The position numbers were made by a program, and so were the translations under genes. 64,000 nucleotides of DNA, taken from Streptomyces sp. F63 (GTDB lineage Bacteria > Actinomycetota > Actinomycetes > Streptomycetales > Streptomycetaceae). Position 1 is the first letter of the stretch; every line of letters begins with the position of its first letter. The stretch is taken from positions 248,001 to 312,000 of the forward strand of contig NZ_JAGPXX010000001.1 of the NCBI RefSeq assembly GCF_018070345.1. Direction: 5' to 3'. The notes below the pieces were generated by a model that ran no database searches, was not told where the DNA came from, and was given only the letters and a program-made list of their open reading frames with translations. Of this stretch, positions 15,057 to 23,410 are shown in pieces.

Positions 15057-16167
15057 AGTGGGTGCGGAAGCCAATGGTCGGGGTGGCCCGGCGCAGCGGC
15101 CAGTCCGCGGTACCCGCGGGGAGGAGATCGTCGAGGAAGCGGTAGCGCCGCATCACCTCCTCGCTCTGCCCGCCGCACTTGATGGCGTACTGCCACCAGG
15201 CGGCGACCTCGGCCCAGCCGGGAGCCGAGAGCGATCCCCCGAAGTGCTGCACGGACAGCGCCGCGGTGAGATTGGCGAAGGCGAGCCGGTCGGCGAGCGG
15301 CCAGCCGGCCAGGGTGCCGGTGATGAAACCGGCCATGAAGACGTCGCCCGCCCCGGTCGGGTCGAGGGCCTCCACACCCAGGGCCGGCACATCGGCGCTC
15401 TCCCCGGTGAGCCCGTCGATCGCCACCGCGCCCGCGGCCCCCTTGGTGACCACCGCGACCGGCACCAGCTCGGCCAGCGCCCGCACCGCGGCCTCCGGGC
15501 TGTCGGTACGGGTGTAGTGCTGGGCCTCGGTCGCATTGGGCAGAAAGGCGTGGCAGTGGGTGAGGTCGGCAAGCGTGTCCGGGTCCCACACGCCGCTCCC
15601 GTCCCAGCCCACATCGGCGAAGACCTTGCTGCCCTCGCCATGGGCCCGGCGCACCCAGTCGTCCAGCCGCCGGCCCGGGTCCAGAGAAGCCACACAGGCC
15701 AGGGAGCGCGGCCGTTCGGCGACGCTGACGCAGGGGGTCGGCGCCGCGTGCCCGTGCGACACCATGGTCCGCTCGCCCTCGTAGGCCATGGAGACGGTGA
15801 CCGGCGAGTGCCAGCCGGGCGCGCGGTGGGACGGCCCGAGGTCGATGCCCTCGCAGTCCGCGAGGCTCTCCCAGCAGTAGTCGCCGTAGACGTCGTCGCC
15901 GAAGGCCGCAGCCAGTGCGGTGCGGAGTCCGAGCCGGCGCAGCGCGGTGGCCATATTGGCCGCCCCGCCCGGGCTGGACCCCATACCGCGGGCCCAGGTC
16001 TCGGTGCCCCGCACCGGCGCGTGGTCCAGCCCGGTGAAGACGATGTCGAGGAAGACGGTTCCGGTCAGGAAGACGTCCGTCACCGGATCGTCCTCACGCC
16101 GTACGGCGGACAGCGGATCCATCGGCGTCCGCGACGGCGCGGGATGGGCGGTTCCGGTGTTGCTCAA
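15055..16167 (-). CDS. PfkB family carbohydrate kinase
   Basis: The protein belongs to the ribokinase/PfkB family, which phosphorylates sugars or nucleosides with ATP. The N-terminal signature SSPGGAANMATALRRLG and the C-terminal catalytic signature LDPTGAGDVFMAGFITGTL (Asp as base) are intact. No Stachelhaus-like or membrane features are present, and it should be cytoplasmic. The start is uncertain: TTG at 16167 (LSNTGTAHP) has GAGAGAGG about ten bases upstream, whereas the ATG at 16122 (MDPLSAVRRED) has no clear site. I prefer the TTG. It is divergent from a GH4 family glycosidase, so the two may work together on a phosphorylated sugar, but the substrate is not identifiable from the sequence. 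Confidence 0.85.
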   Translation of the reverse strand: MSNTGTAHPAPSRTPMDPLSAVRREDDPVTDVFLTGTVFLDIVFTGLDHAPVRGTETWARGMGSSPGGAANMATALRRLGLRTALAAAFGDDVYGDYCWESLADCEGIDLGPSHRAPGWHSPVTVSMAYEGERTMVSHGHAAPTPCVSVAERPRSLACVASLDPGRRLDDWVRRAHGEGSKVFADVGWDGSGVWDPDTLADLTHCHAFLPNATEAQHYTRTDSPEAAVRALAELVPVAVVTKGAAGAVAIDGLTGESADVPALGVEALDPTGAGDVFMAGFITGTLAGWPLADRLAFANLTAALSVQHFGGSLSAPGWAEVAAWWQYAIKCGGQSEEVMRRYRFLDDLLPAGTADWPLRRATPTIGFRTH

Positions 16168-16438
16168 CGCACTCGTGCCTCTCTCACTGGACCTGTCACC
16201 GGTGCTGTGACCGGGCGGTTCACCTCTTCGCGACGACCGGCACGGCGCTCCCCAGGCCGTGGGCCGGGGGTACCCCCACGCCGCATTGCCCGGCACGCGC
16301 GGACGTCCCCGTCCGCGGCGGGCCGGTGCCCCGCCGTGCCGCGCACCGCACCGGGCAGCGCGGCTTCCCGCCGGACCCTCCCGGTCGCAGCACTAGTGTG
16401 ACGGACACCTTGCGAGGCGATGGGGAGGTTGTCCAGGC

Positions 16439-17812
16439 ATGAGGCTGACCGTGCTGGGCGGTGGCGGTTTCCGCGTACCGCTGGTGTACCGGGCGCTGCT
16501 CGGCGACAGCGGCGATCCGGCGGGCCGCTGCACCGAACTGGTCCTGTACGACACCGACCGCGGCCGTCTCGACGCCATCGGCGCCGTGCTCGCCCGCCAG
16601 GCCGCCCTCCACGCCGAGCGCGACGGGTCCGGCGGCCCCGCGCCCGCCGTCCGGCTCACCACCGACCTGGACGAGGCGCTGCGCGGCGCCGACTTCGTCT
16701 TCTCCGCGATCCGCGTCGGCGGCCTGGAGGGCCGGGTCCGCGACGAGCGGATCCCGCTGGGCGAGGGCGTACTGGGCCAGGAGACGGTGGGCGCGGGGGG
16801 CGTGCTCTACGGGCTGCGCACCCTGCCGGTGGCGGTACGGATCGCCGAACGCATCGCCGCCGTCGCCCCGGACGCCTGGGTCATCAACTTCACCAATCCG
16901 GCGGGTATGGTCACCGAGGCCATGGGCCGCGTCTTCCGCGAACGCGGCCTGCCGGACCGGGTGATCGGCATCTGCGACTCCCCGGTCGGCCTGTGCCGGC
17001 GCGCCGCGCGTGCCCTGGGCGCCGACCCCGACCGCGCCGACTACGACTACGTCGGCCTCAACCATCTGGGCTGGCTGCGCCGGCTCACCGTGGACGGCCG
17101 CGACCTGCTGCCCCGCCTGCTCGGCGACCGCGCCGCCCTGGAGTCCTTCGAGGAGGGGAAGCTCTTCGGCGCCGACTGGCTGCGGGCCCTCGGCGCGCTG
17201 CCCAACGAGTATCTGCACTACTACTACTTCACCCGGGAGACGGTGGCCTCCCTGACCGCCGCCGAGGCCACCCGGGGCGAATTCCTCCGCCGTCAGCAGG
17301 CCCGCTTCTACGCAGGCGAGACCGCAGGCGGCGACGCCGGCGGGGATCCGTACGAGGCGTGGGAGCGCACCCGCCTCGAACGCGAGGAGACGTACATGGC
17401 GGAGAGCCGTGCGGCGACCGGCGGCTGGCAGCGCGACAGCTGCGATCTCGACGGCGGCGGCTACGACCGGGTGGCGCTGGCCCTGATGCGCGCCATCGCC
17501 CGCAACGAGCGGACCAAGCTGATCCTCAACGTGCCGGGGCGCGGCGCGGTGCCGGGGCTGGACGCGGACGCCGTGGTGGAGGTGCCCTGCCTGGTGGACG
17601 CGGGGGGCGCACGTCCGCTGGCCACCGGGGCGGTGGCACCGGATCAGCTCGGGCTGATGCTGACCCTCAAGGCCGTGGAGCGCTCCGCGATCGAGGCCGC
17701 GGCAAGCGGTTCGCGCGCCGCCGCCCTGCGTGCGCTGGCCCTCCACCCGCTGGTGGACTCGGTCCGGGTGGCGGAGCGGATCCTGGACGCCGAGGACCGG
17801 TTCCGCTGCTGA
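16439..17812 (+). CDS. Glycoside hydrolase family 4, 6-phospho-beta-glucosidase-like
   Basis: GH4 enzymes hydrolyse (phospho)glycosides by an NAD- and Mn-dependent redox elimination mechanism. The Rossmann start LTVLGGGGFRVPLVYRAL, the metal/catalytic regions NFTNPAGMVTEAM and CDSPVGLCRR, and the conserved GLNHLGWLRRL are all visible in this 457-residue protein. The length fits the family. The ATG is preceded by GGGGAGG about ten bases upstream. It is divergent from the PfkB kinase. The usual PTS sugar import genes are not nearby, so whether the true substrate is phosphorylated is uncertain. The stop is only four bases from the stop of the opposing SpoU methyltransferase gene. Confidence 0.9.
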   Translation: MRLTVLGGGGFRVPLVYRALLGDSGDPAGRCTELVLYDTDRGRLDAIGAVLARQAALHAERDGSGGPAPAVRLTTDLDEALRGADFVFSAIRVGGLEGRVRDERIPLGEGVLGQETVGAGGVLYGLRTLPVAVRIAERIAAVAPDAWVINFTNPAGMVTEAMGRVFRERGLPDRVIGICDSPVGLCRRAARALGADPDRADYDYVGLNHLGWLRRLTVDGRDLLPRLLGDRAALESFEEGKLFGADWLRALGALPNEYLHYYYFTRETVASLTAAEATRGEFLRRQQARFYAGETAGGDAGGDPYEAWERTRLEREETYMAESRAATGGWQRDSCDLDGGGYDRVALALMRAIARNERTKLILNVPGRGAVPGLDADAVVEVPCLVDAGGARPLATGAVAPDQLGLMLTLKAVERSAIEAAASGSRAAALRALALHPLVDSVRVAERILDAEDRFRC

Positions 17813-17816
17813 GGCC

Positions 17817-18563
17817 TCAGCCGAACACGTGCGTCTGGACCCAGGCGTGCATGGCGATGGCCGCCGCAGCGCCCGCGTTGATCGACCGGGTGGAGCCGAA
17901 CTGCGCGATCGAGCAGACCATGGCGGCGTGTTTCCGCGCCTCCGCGGTGAGGCCCGGCCCCTCCTGCCCGAACAGCAGCACGCAGCGGCGCGGGAGCACG
18001 GTGGTCTCCAGGGGTACCGAGCCGGGCAGGTTGTCGATGCCGATGACGGGCAGTCCCTCGGCCTCGGCCCAGGCGGTGAGGTCCGCGGTGTCCGGGTGGT
18101 GCCGGACGTGCTGGTACCGGTCGGTGACCATCGCGCCCCGCCGGTTCCAGCGCCGCCGTCCGACGATGTGCACCTCCTGCGCCAGGAAGGCGTTGGCGGT
18201 GCGCACCACGGAGCCGATGTTGAAGTCGTGGGTCCAGTTCTCCACCGCGATGTGGAAGGCGTGGCGGCGCGTGTCCAGATCGGCGACGATCGCCTCACGC
18301 GTCCAGTAGCGGTACCGGTCGACGACGTTGCGGCGGTCGCCGTGCGCGAGCAGTCCGGGATCCCAGCGGTCGCCGGTGGGCCACGGCCGCGGGTGCGGCC
18401 CGACGCCGACGGTCCCGGGGGTGTAGTCCTCGTCGTACTGCACGGGTTCGGTGCCGGGTCCGGGTCCGGGGCCGGCTTCCGGACCGGAGTCCCGGCCCGG
18501 TCTCCCGGCCGGCTCGTCCGGTGCCGCCGGCGGCACCGCCTCGCGGGGGTTCTCGCTGCTCAC
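17817..18563 (-). CDS. SpoU/TrmH family RNA 2'-O-methyltransferase
   Basis: The C-terminal 165 residues form a SPOUT methyltransferase with the three motifs: NIGSVVRTANAF (motif 1, about residue 114), VLLFGQEGPGL (motif 2) and STRSINAGAAAAIAMHAW (motif 3, knot). It would methylate a ribose in tRNA or rRNA using S-adenosylmethionine. The N-terminal 75 residues are Pro/Gly-rich and not part of the fold. The GTG start overlaps the stop of the upstream HTTM gene (GTGA), so it is the third gene of the DUF5819-HTTM-SpoU operon. The RNA position modified cannot be told from the sequence. Confidence 0.9.
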   Translation of the reverse strand: MSSENPREAVPPAAPDEPAGRPGRDSGPEAGPGPGPGTEPVQYDEDYTPGTVGVGPHPRPWPTGDRWDPGLLAHGDRRNVVDRYRYWTREAIVADLDTRRHAFHIAVENWTHDFNIGSVVRTANAFLAQEVHIVGRRRWNRRGAMVTDRYQHVRHHPDTADLTAWAEAEGLPVIGIDNLPGSVPLETTVLPRRCVLLFGQEGPGLTAEARKHAAMVCSIAQFGSTRSINAGAAAAIAMHAWVQTHVFG

Positions 18564-19846
18564 CCGACGAGGGTACGGTGCCGCCGGTCCTCCGGATCGC
18601 CGGCCGCCGGCTCACCGGACGGATCCGCCGCGCCACCGCCGCGGCGCGGCGGACGGCCGGGCAGCAGCCGGTCGCGGATCCGCCGGGTGACGCGGTCCGT
18701 GATCCGCCCCGTGGCCCGCAGGAAGCCGGTGGGCAGGAACACCGCGTCCGCCGCGATCATCGCGAGCGAGAAGAAGGGCAGTCCGAGGACCACCGAGATG
18801 GCGAAGTGCTCGGTCATCATCGCGGCCAGCAGGACGTTCTTGACCCGCCGGTTGAAGAGCGTGAACGGGAAGGCGACCTGGACGATCACCGTGCCGTAGG
18901 TGATCAGCATCACCATCGCGCCGTTGGAGCCGAGCGCCTCCGAGAGGGCCGGCCACGGCGTGAAGTAGTCGAGGTTGAGCGGATAGTGCAGCGCGGTGCC
19001 GTCCTGCCAGCGCGAGCCCTGCACCTTGTACCAGCCGGCGGTCGCGTAGATCAGGCAGACCTCCGCCATGATCACGAACAGGGCGGCGTTGTGGACCAGG
19101 TTGGCGGTCATGTCGAGCACCGCGCGGAGTTCGCCGCGGGGCGCGTGGCGGGACACCGCCCACCACAGGGCGTGCACCAGCCAGAGGCCCCAGAAGACCA
19201 CCGCCCAGCCGGTCGCCAGACCGGGGAGGAGGGAGGCCAGGGCCAGCACGAGGCCGAGCAGCGACCAGAGGACGACACCGGTGACGTCCCGCGGGGCCCG
19301 GCCCGCCCCGGCTGCCGCGTCGTCGGCGCCCTCGCCGCCCTCGCCGCCCTCCGCGGCCCGTTCCCTCCGCCGCGCACGGCGGGCGTCCAGCGACCAGACC
19401 CGGCCGCAGCGGGTCAGCACCAGGTAGAGCGCCATGAGGTGGATGACGTTGTCCCCGCCGTCCCCCATGAAGACGCTGCGGTTCTGCAGCGACAGCACGC
19501 CCACCATGAACAGCACGGAGAGCGTGCGGGTGCGCCAGCCGAGCAGCAGCAGCGCGCTCGCCGCCACGGACAGCAGATACACCGCTTCGAACCACAGCCG
19601 CCCGTCGGACCACATGAGCACCGTGAAGGCGCCGTTGCCGTCGGTCAGCTGCCGGGCCATCTCCCAGCTCCAGGGCCCGTCGGGGCCGTACAGCTCCCGG
19701 CGGTTCGGCCACTCGCGCAGCAGGAAGACCAGCCAGGTGAAGGAGAAACCGATCCGCACCACGGCGGACTGGTACGGGCCCAGGGCACCGCCCGTGACAC
19801 GGGTGACACCCCGCGCGAGGACGGCGGCGACGCCGGAGACGCTCAC
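18560..19846 (-). CDS. HTTM domain membrane protein (vitamin K carboxylase-like)
   Basis: This 428-residue polytopic membrane protein has the HTTM architecture (horizontally transferred transmembrane domain), related to the membrane part of vitamin K-dependent gamma-carboxylase. Hydrophobic segments occur near 25-45, 90-105, 107-125, 130-150, 190-245, 260-285, 315-340 and 355-385. A Glu/Ala/Gly-rich loop of about 35 residues interrupts it at 155-190. Family-like features are the first-helix region VVRIGFSFTWLVFLLREWPNRRELYG (quoted only to place it) split over the N-terminus, and the TAGWYKVQGSRW motif in the second half. The GTG start overlaps the DUF5819 stop. DUF5819 and HTTM proteins are often paired in Streptomyces; the activity of the pair is not established. 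Confidence 0.85.
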   Translation of the reverse strand: MSVSGVAAVLARGVTRVTGGALGPYQSAVVRIGFSFTWLVFLLREWPNRRELYGPDGPWSWEMARQLTDGNGAFTVLMWSDGRLWFEAVYLLSVAASALLLLGWRTRTLSVLFMVGVLSLQNRSVFMGDGGDNVIHLMALYLVLTRCGRVWSLDARRARRRERAAEGGEGGEGADDAAAGAGRAPRDVTGVVLWSLLGLVLALASLLPGLATGWAVVFWGLWLVHALWWAVSRHAPRGELRAVLDMTANLVHNAALFVIMAEVCLIYATAGWYKVQGSRWQDGTALHYPLNLDYFTPWPALSEALGSNGAMVMLITYGTVIVQVAFPFTLFNRRVKNVLLAAMMTEHFAISVVLGLPFFSLAMIAADAVFLPTGFLRATGRITDRVTRRIRDRLLPGRPPRRGGGAADPSGEPAAGDPEDRRHRTLVG

Positions 19847-20562
19847 TTGTCACTCACCACCGCTGCCTGCCCGGGGCGGGCGCTGCCCGGTACGTCGCCG
19901 GGGCCGACGGGCCACCAGGGCAGTTCCCGGTGCACCGTCCCGCCGCCGGACGGCCGGCCGGCCGTCTCCCCGTCGCCGGGGGTCCAGGCGGGCGGGCGCA
20001 CCGGAGTGGTGGCGGAGCGCACCTGGACACGGAGGACCTCCGTTCCGGCGGTCTCGGGACCGATCCGGGAGAGGACGATGCGCCGCAGATACTCCTCGGA
20101 GAGAGCGCCCCGCAGCCCGTTCGGCCGGTTCTCCTCGTCGTGCGAGCCGGTGAAGAAGTCCCAGGCGCGGCGGAGTTCGTTCTGGTGGACGTGGCTGGGA
20201 ACCGGGTTGTGGCGGACGGCCTCGGCGTCCCGGGCGGTGAGGTTGGTCCAGCGGGTGACCGAGATGCCGCCGTCGGACGCCATGACCTCGGCCCGGGCCT
20301 GCACGGCGATGTTCTGCTGGAGCGGGTTGGGGGCGAACAGTTTCCAGTTCTGCTCGAACTCCGGGTAGACGTAGCCGTCGATCGTCCCGCCGTGCCGCTT
20401 GGAGACCGTGTTCTCCGGTGCGACGTGCAGAAACACCATCGCCAGATGGACCAGGGCGGTGACCGTGACGACCCCGAGGGCCACCGCGACGGCTATGCGC
20501 CCGGGCCACGACAGTGCGCCCATCCCGGCGTTGTCCGCCGCTCCGTGCTCGTCTGCGTCCAT
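19843..20562 (-). CDS. DUF5819 family membrane-anchored protein
   Basis: The 239-residue protein has a single N-terminal membrane helix (about 22-46, IAVAVALGVVTVTALVHLA) followed by an extracytoplasmic domain. That domain has the hallmark YPEFEQNWKLFAPNPLQQN shared by DUF5819 members, and a Pro/Gly-rich tail. The motif resembles sequence seen in the HTTM partners. The ATG has a good site (GGGAGAGG) seven bases upstream. It is the first gene of the operon with the HTTM protein (4-bp overlap) and the SpoU methyltransferase, and is divergent from paaA across a 200-bp region that holds a TetR-type operator. A role together with the HTTM protein at the membrane is likely, but no reaction can be assigned. 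Confidence 0.85.
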   Translation of the reverse strand: MDADEHGAADNAGMGALSWPGRIAVAVALGVVTVTALVHLAMVFLHVAPENTVSKRHGGTIDGYVYPEFEQNWKLFAPNPLQQNIAVQARAEVMASDGGISVTRWTNLTARDAEAVRHNPVPSHVHQNELRRAWDFFTGSHDEENRPNGLRGALSEEYLRRIVLSRIGPETAGTEVLRVQVRSATTPVRPPAWTPGDGETAGRPSGGGTVHRELPWWPVGPGDVPGSARPGQAAVVSDK

Positions 20563-20637
20563 CGCGCCTCTCCCTGGCTTCCCCCCGGTCCCCGAGAACG
20601 GTACTCAGCACGCTCGGACCGGCACAGGTCCGTCAGG

Positions 20638-20646
20638 TTATCCACA
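20638..20646 (+). promoter_or_regulatory. TCCACA box upstream of paaA
   Basis: TTATCCACA, a perfect match to the E. coli DnaA-box consensus, lies exactly 35 bp upstream of the TetR-type operator in front of paaA, the same spacing as at bkdA. Its function is unknown. Confidence 0.45.
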
Positions 20647-20681
20647 GCCTTGACACCCCACAGCCCTCCCCGCACCATTGA

Positions 20682-20695
20682 ACCGAACGATCGGT
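20682..20695. promoter_or_regulatory. PaaR-type TetR operator, copy 3 (paaA)
   Basis: ACCGAACGATCGGT fits ACCGNNCGNNCGGT exactly and is the reverse complement of the copy at 13160. It starts 83 bp before the paaA ATG and overlaps a -35-like TTGAAC at 20678-20683. Confidence 0.8.
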
Positions 20696-20764
20696 CGGTC
20701 GGTGGCTCGCCGGGACCGGATGTCGGTGGCCCGCCGGGGCCGGATCACGGGAACGAGGGGTGGC

Positions 20765-21880
20765 ATGACGGCGGCTGGAACGACAGCGGCAGGGCGGGCC
20801 GGGGCGGCCGCGCCGGGCACGGCGGCACCCGCCGGGGGACCGGCGCCGGAGCCGCCCGGCCCCGAAGCCGCACGAGCGGTCTTCGAGGCGACGGTGGCGG
20901 CGGACGAGCGCGTCGAGCCCCGGGACTGGATGCCGGACGACTACCGCGCCACCCTCGTCCGGCAGATGGCGCAGCACGCCCACTCCGAGATCATCGGCAT
21001 GCAGCCGGAGGCCAACTGGATCACCCGCGCGCCCTCCCTGCGGCGCAAGGCGATCCTGATGGCCAAGGTGCAGGACGAGGCCGGGCACGGCCTGTACCTC
21101 TACAGCGCCACCGAGACGCTGGGCGTGAGCCGCGCGGAGCTGCTGGACAAGCTGCACAGCGGCCGCCAGCGGTACTCCTCCATCTTCAACTACCCCACGC
21201 TCACCTGGGCCGACGTCGGTGCGATCGGCTGGCTGGTGGACGGGGCGGCGATCACCAACCAGGTCCCGCTGTGCCGCTGTTCGTATGGGCCCTACGCCCG
21301 CGCCATGGTGCGGGTCTGCAAGGAGGAGTCGTTCCACCAGCGCCAGGGATACGAACTCCTCCTCGCGCTCAGCCGGGGCACCGAGGCGCAGCACGCGATG
21401 GCGCAGGACGCCGTCGACCGCTGGTGGTGGCCGTCACTGATGATGTTCGGCCCCCCGGACGCCGAGTCCTCGCACAGCGACCGCTCCATGGCCTGGAAGA
21501 TCAAGCGGCACTCCAACGACGAGCTGCGCCAGCGCTTCGTGGACGCCTGCGTTCCGCAGGCGGAGTCCCTCGGCCTGACCCTCCCCGACCCGGAGCTGGC
21601 CTGGAACGAGGAGCGCGGGCACTACGACTTCGGCCCGATCGACTGGCAGGAGTTCCGCGAGATCCTGCGCGGCAACGGCCCCTGCAACGACCAGCGGATC
21701 TCCCAGCGCCGCCGGGCGCACGAGCAGGGTGCCTGGGTGCGGGAGGCCGCGGCGGCGTACGCCGCGAAGCACGGCGCGGAAGGACGGGAGCCCGGCGGGC
21801 CCCGGACGGCCGAGCCGCACACCGAGGAACAGAGCACCGGTGGGCGGAAGCCCGCCGCGCACGGAGAGGCAAGCGCATGA
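20765..21880 (+). CDS. paaA: Phenylacetyl-CoA 1,2-epoxidase catalytic subunit PaaA
   Basis: PaaA is the diiron subunit of the multicomponent monooxygenase that epoxidises the ring of phenylacetyl-CoA. Iron ligands are recognisable as paired Glu and ExxH motifs: SEIIGMQPE near residue 78, QDEAGHG near 107, and [11 protein letters not shown] near 186. The core ends near [20 protein letters not shown] and matches the family, with a Pro/Ala-rich N-terminal extension of about 35 residues and a hydrophilic tail of about 45. The ATG at 20765 was chosen for its GAGGGG site; the longer frame runs into the operator. The gene opens the paaABCDE operon, with the TetR-type palindrome in its promoter. Confidence 0.95.
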   Translation: MTAAGTTAAGRAGAAAPGTAAPAGGPAPEPPGPEAARAVFEATVAADERVEPRDWMPDDYRATLVRQMAQHAHSEIIGMQPEANWITRAPSLRRKAILMAKVQDEAGHGLYLYSATETLGVSRAELLDKLHSGRQRYSSIFNYPTLTWADVGAIGWLVDGAAITNQVPLCRCSYGPYARAMVRVCKEESFHQRQGYELLLALSRGTEAQHAMAQDAVDRWWWPSLMMFGPPDAESSHSDRSMAWKIKRHSNDELRQRFVDACVPQAESLGLTLPDPELAWNEERGHYDFGPIDWQEFREILRGNGPCNDQRISQRRRAHEQGAWVREAAAAYAAKHGAEGREPGGPRTAEPHTEEQSTGGRKPAAHGEASA

Positions 21881-22164
21881 GCCACGACGACTGGCCGCTG
21901 TGGGAGGTCTTCGTACGAAGCCGGCGCGGCCTCTCCCACACCCACGCCGGCAGCCTGCACGCCCCGGACGCCGAGATGGCCCTGCGCAACGCCCGCGATC
22001 TCTACACGCGGCGCGCCGAGGGCGTCTCGATCTGGGTGGTGCCCTCCGCGTCCGTGACCGCCTCCTCCCCGGACGAGAAGGACGCGTTCTTCGAACCCTC
22101 CGCCGACAAGCCCTACCGGCACCCGACCTTCTACGAGATCCCCGAGGGGGTGCCGCACCTGTGA
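21877..22164 (+). CDS. paaB: Phenylacetyl-CoA epoxidase subunit PaaB
   Basis: This 95-residue protein is the small structural subunit of the phenylacetyl-CoA epoxidase. It matches the family from [20 protein letters not shown] through [13 protein letters not shown] and [13 protein letters not shown]. It has no catalytic residues and is thought to bridge or stabilise PaaAC complexes. The ATG overlaps the paaA stop (ATGA). Confidence 0.95.
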   Translation: MSHDDWPLWEVFVRSRRGLSHTHAGSLHAPDAEMALRNARDLYTRRAEGVSIWVVPSASVTASSPDEKDAFFEPSADKPYRHPTFYEIPEGVPHL

Positions 22165-22913
22165 GCACACCACCGAACGCCCCGGCCCAGCCGGCCGCGC
22201 ACGCCGCGGCGGCTCTCGCCCTCGGCGACGACGCCCTCGTCCTCTCCCACCGGCTGGGGGAGTGGGCCGGGCACGCCCCCGTCCTGGAGGAGGAGGTCGC
22301 GCTCGCCAATATCGCCCTCGATCTGCTGGGCCAGGCCCGGCTGCTGCTGTCCCTCGCCGGTGACGAGGACGAGCTCGCCTTCCTCCGCGAGGAGCGGGCC
22401 TTCCGCAACACCCAGCTCGTGGAGCAGCCGAACGGCGACTTCGCCCGGACCATCGCCCGCCAGCTCTACTTCTCCGTGTACCAGGAGCTGCTGTACGGCA
22501 GGCTCGCCGCGGGCGGCGGGCCCTTCGCACCGATCGCGGCCAAGGCCGTGAAGGAGGTCGCCTACCACCGCGACCACGCCGAGTTGTGGACTCTCCGCCT
22601 CGGCGACGGCACGGAGGAGAGCCACCGCCGGATGGCGGCCGGGCTGGCGGAGCTGTGGCGCTTCACCGGCGAGCTGTTCCAGCCGGTGGAAGGGCTCGGA
22701 CTCGACGCCGCCGCGATGGCCGAGCTGGAGACGGAGTGGTCCGGCCGGATCACGGCCGTCCTCCGGCGGTCCACGCTCTCCCTCCCCGAGGGGCCCCGGC
22801 ACAGCGGCTGGGCGGCCGGCGCCGGACGGCAGGGCCTGCACACCGAGCCCTTCGGCCGGATGCTGGCCGAGATGCAGCATCTGCACCGCAGCCACCCAGG
22901 GGCGTCCTGGTGA
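22161..22913 (+). CDS. paaC: Phenylacetyl-CoA epoxidase structural subunit PaaC
   Basis: The 250-residue protein is the ferritin-like structural partner of PaaA. Recognisable stretches are LGDDALVLSHRLGEWAGHAP, EEEVALANIALDLLGQARLL and KAVKEVAYHRDHAELW. It resembles PaaA's fold but functions as a scaffold rather than a diiron catalyst. The GTG start overlaps the paaB stop (GTGA), and the stop overlaps the paaD start, so expression is tightly coupled. Confidence 0.95.
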   Translation: MSTPPNAPAQPAAHAAAALALGDDALVLSHRLGEWAGHAPVLEEEVALANIALDLLGQARLLLSLAGDEDELAFLREERAFRNTQLVEQPNGDFARTIARQLYFSVYQELLYGRLAAGGGPFAPIAAKAVKEVAYHRDHAELWTLRLGDGTEESHRRMAAGLAELWRFTGELFQPVEGLGLDAAAMAELETEWSGRITAVLRRSTLSLPEGPRHSGWAAGAGRQGLHTEPFGRMLAEMQHLHRSHPGASW

Positions 22914-23410
22914 CCGGCACGGCGCTGGAAGAGCGGCTGCGCGAACTGGCCGGTTCCGTGCCCGACCCGGAGCTGCCGATGCTCACTCTCGCCGAACTGG
23001 GCGTCGTGCGCGGGCTGCGGCTGCTCGGGCCCGGCCGGGTCGAGGTCGAGCTGACGCCGACGTACACCGGCTGCCCCGCGGTCGGCACGATGGCCGCCGA
23101 CATCGAGCGGATACTCCGGGAGGACGGCATACCGGAAGTCACCGTCCGCACCGTGCTCTCCCCGCCCTGGACCACGGACGCCATCAGCGCCGAAGGGCGC
23201 CGCAAGCTCCGCGAGTCCGGCATCGCGCCGCCCCGCCCCGGCGGAGCCGCCGCGACCGGCGGGCCCGTGCCGGTGGAGCTGTCCCTGCGCTGCCCGAACT
23301 GCGGCTCGACGGACACCACCCTGCTGAGCCGCTTCTCCTCCACCGCGTGCAAGGCACTGCGCCGCTGCGAGTCCTGCCGCGAACCCTTCGACCACTTCAA
23401 GGAGTTGTAG
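22910..23410 (+). CDS. paaD: Phenylacetyl-CoA epoxidase maturation protein PaaD
   Basis: PaaD is a MIP18/DUF59-family protein thought to help assemble the iron-sulfur or diiron centres of the epoxidase. The 166 residues show the DUF59 part (GSVPDPELPMLTLAELGVV, then TPTYTGCPAVGTM with the conserved Cys) and a C-terminal zinc ribbon with two pairs of cysteines (CPNCGS and CESCREP). The GTG start overlaps the paaC stop. Together with paaE it completes the operon. Confidence 0.95.
   Translation: MTGTALEERLRELAGSVPDPELPMLTLAELGVVRGLRLLGPGRVEVELTPTYTGCPAVGTMAADIERILREDGIPEVTVRTVLSPPWTTDAISAEGRRKLRESGIAPPRPGGAAATGGPVPVELSLRCPNCGSTDTTLLSRFSSTACKALRRCESCREPFDHFKEL

Noticed and set aside
10145..20646. 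DnaA-box-like sequences taken as a replication origin
   Set aside because: Boxes are scattered singly in promoters; there is no cluster of boxes, dnaA/dnaN gene or AT-rich region.
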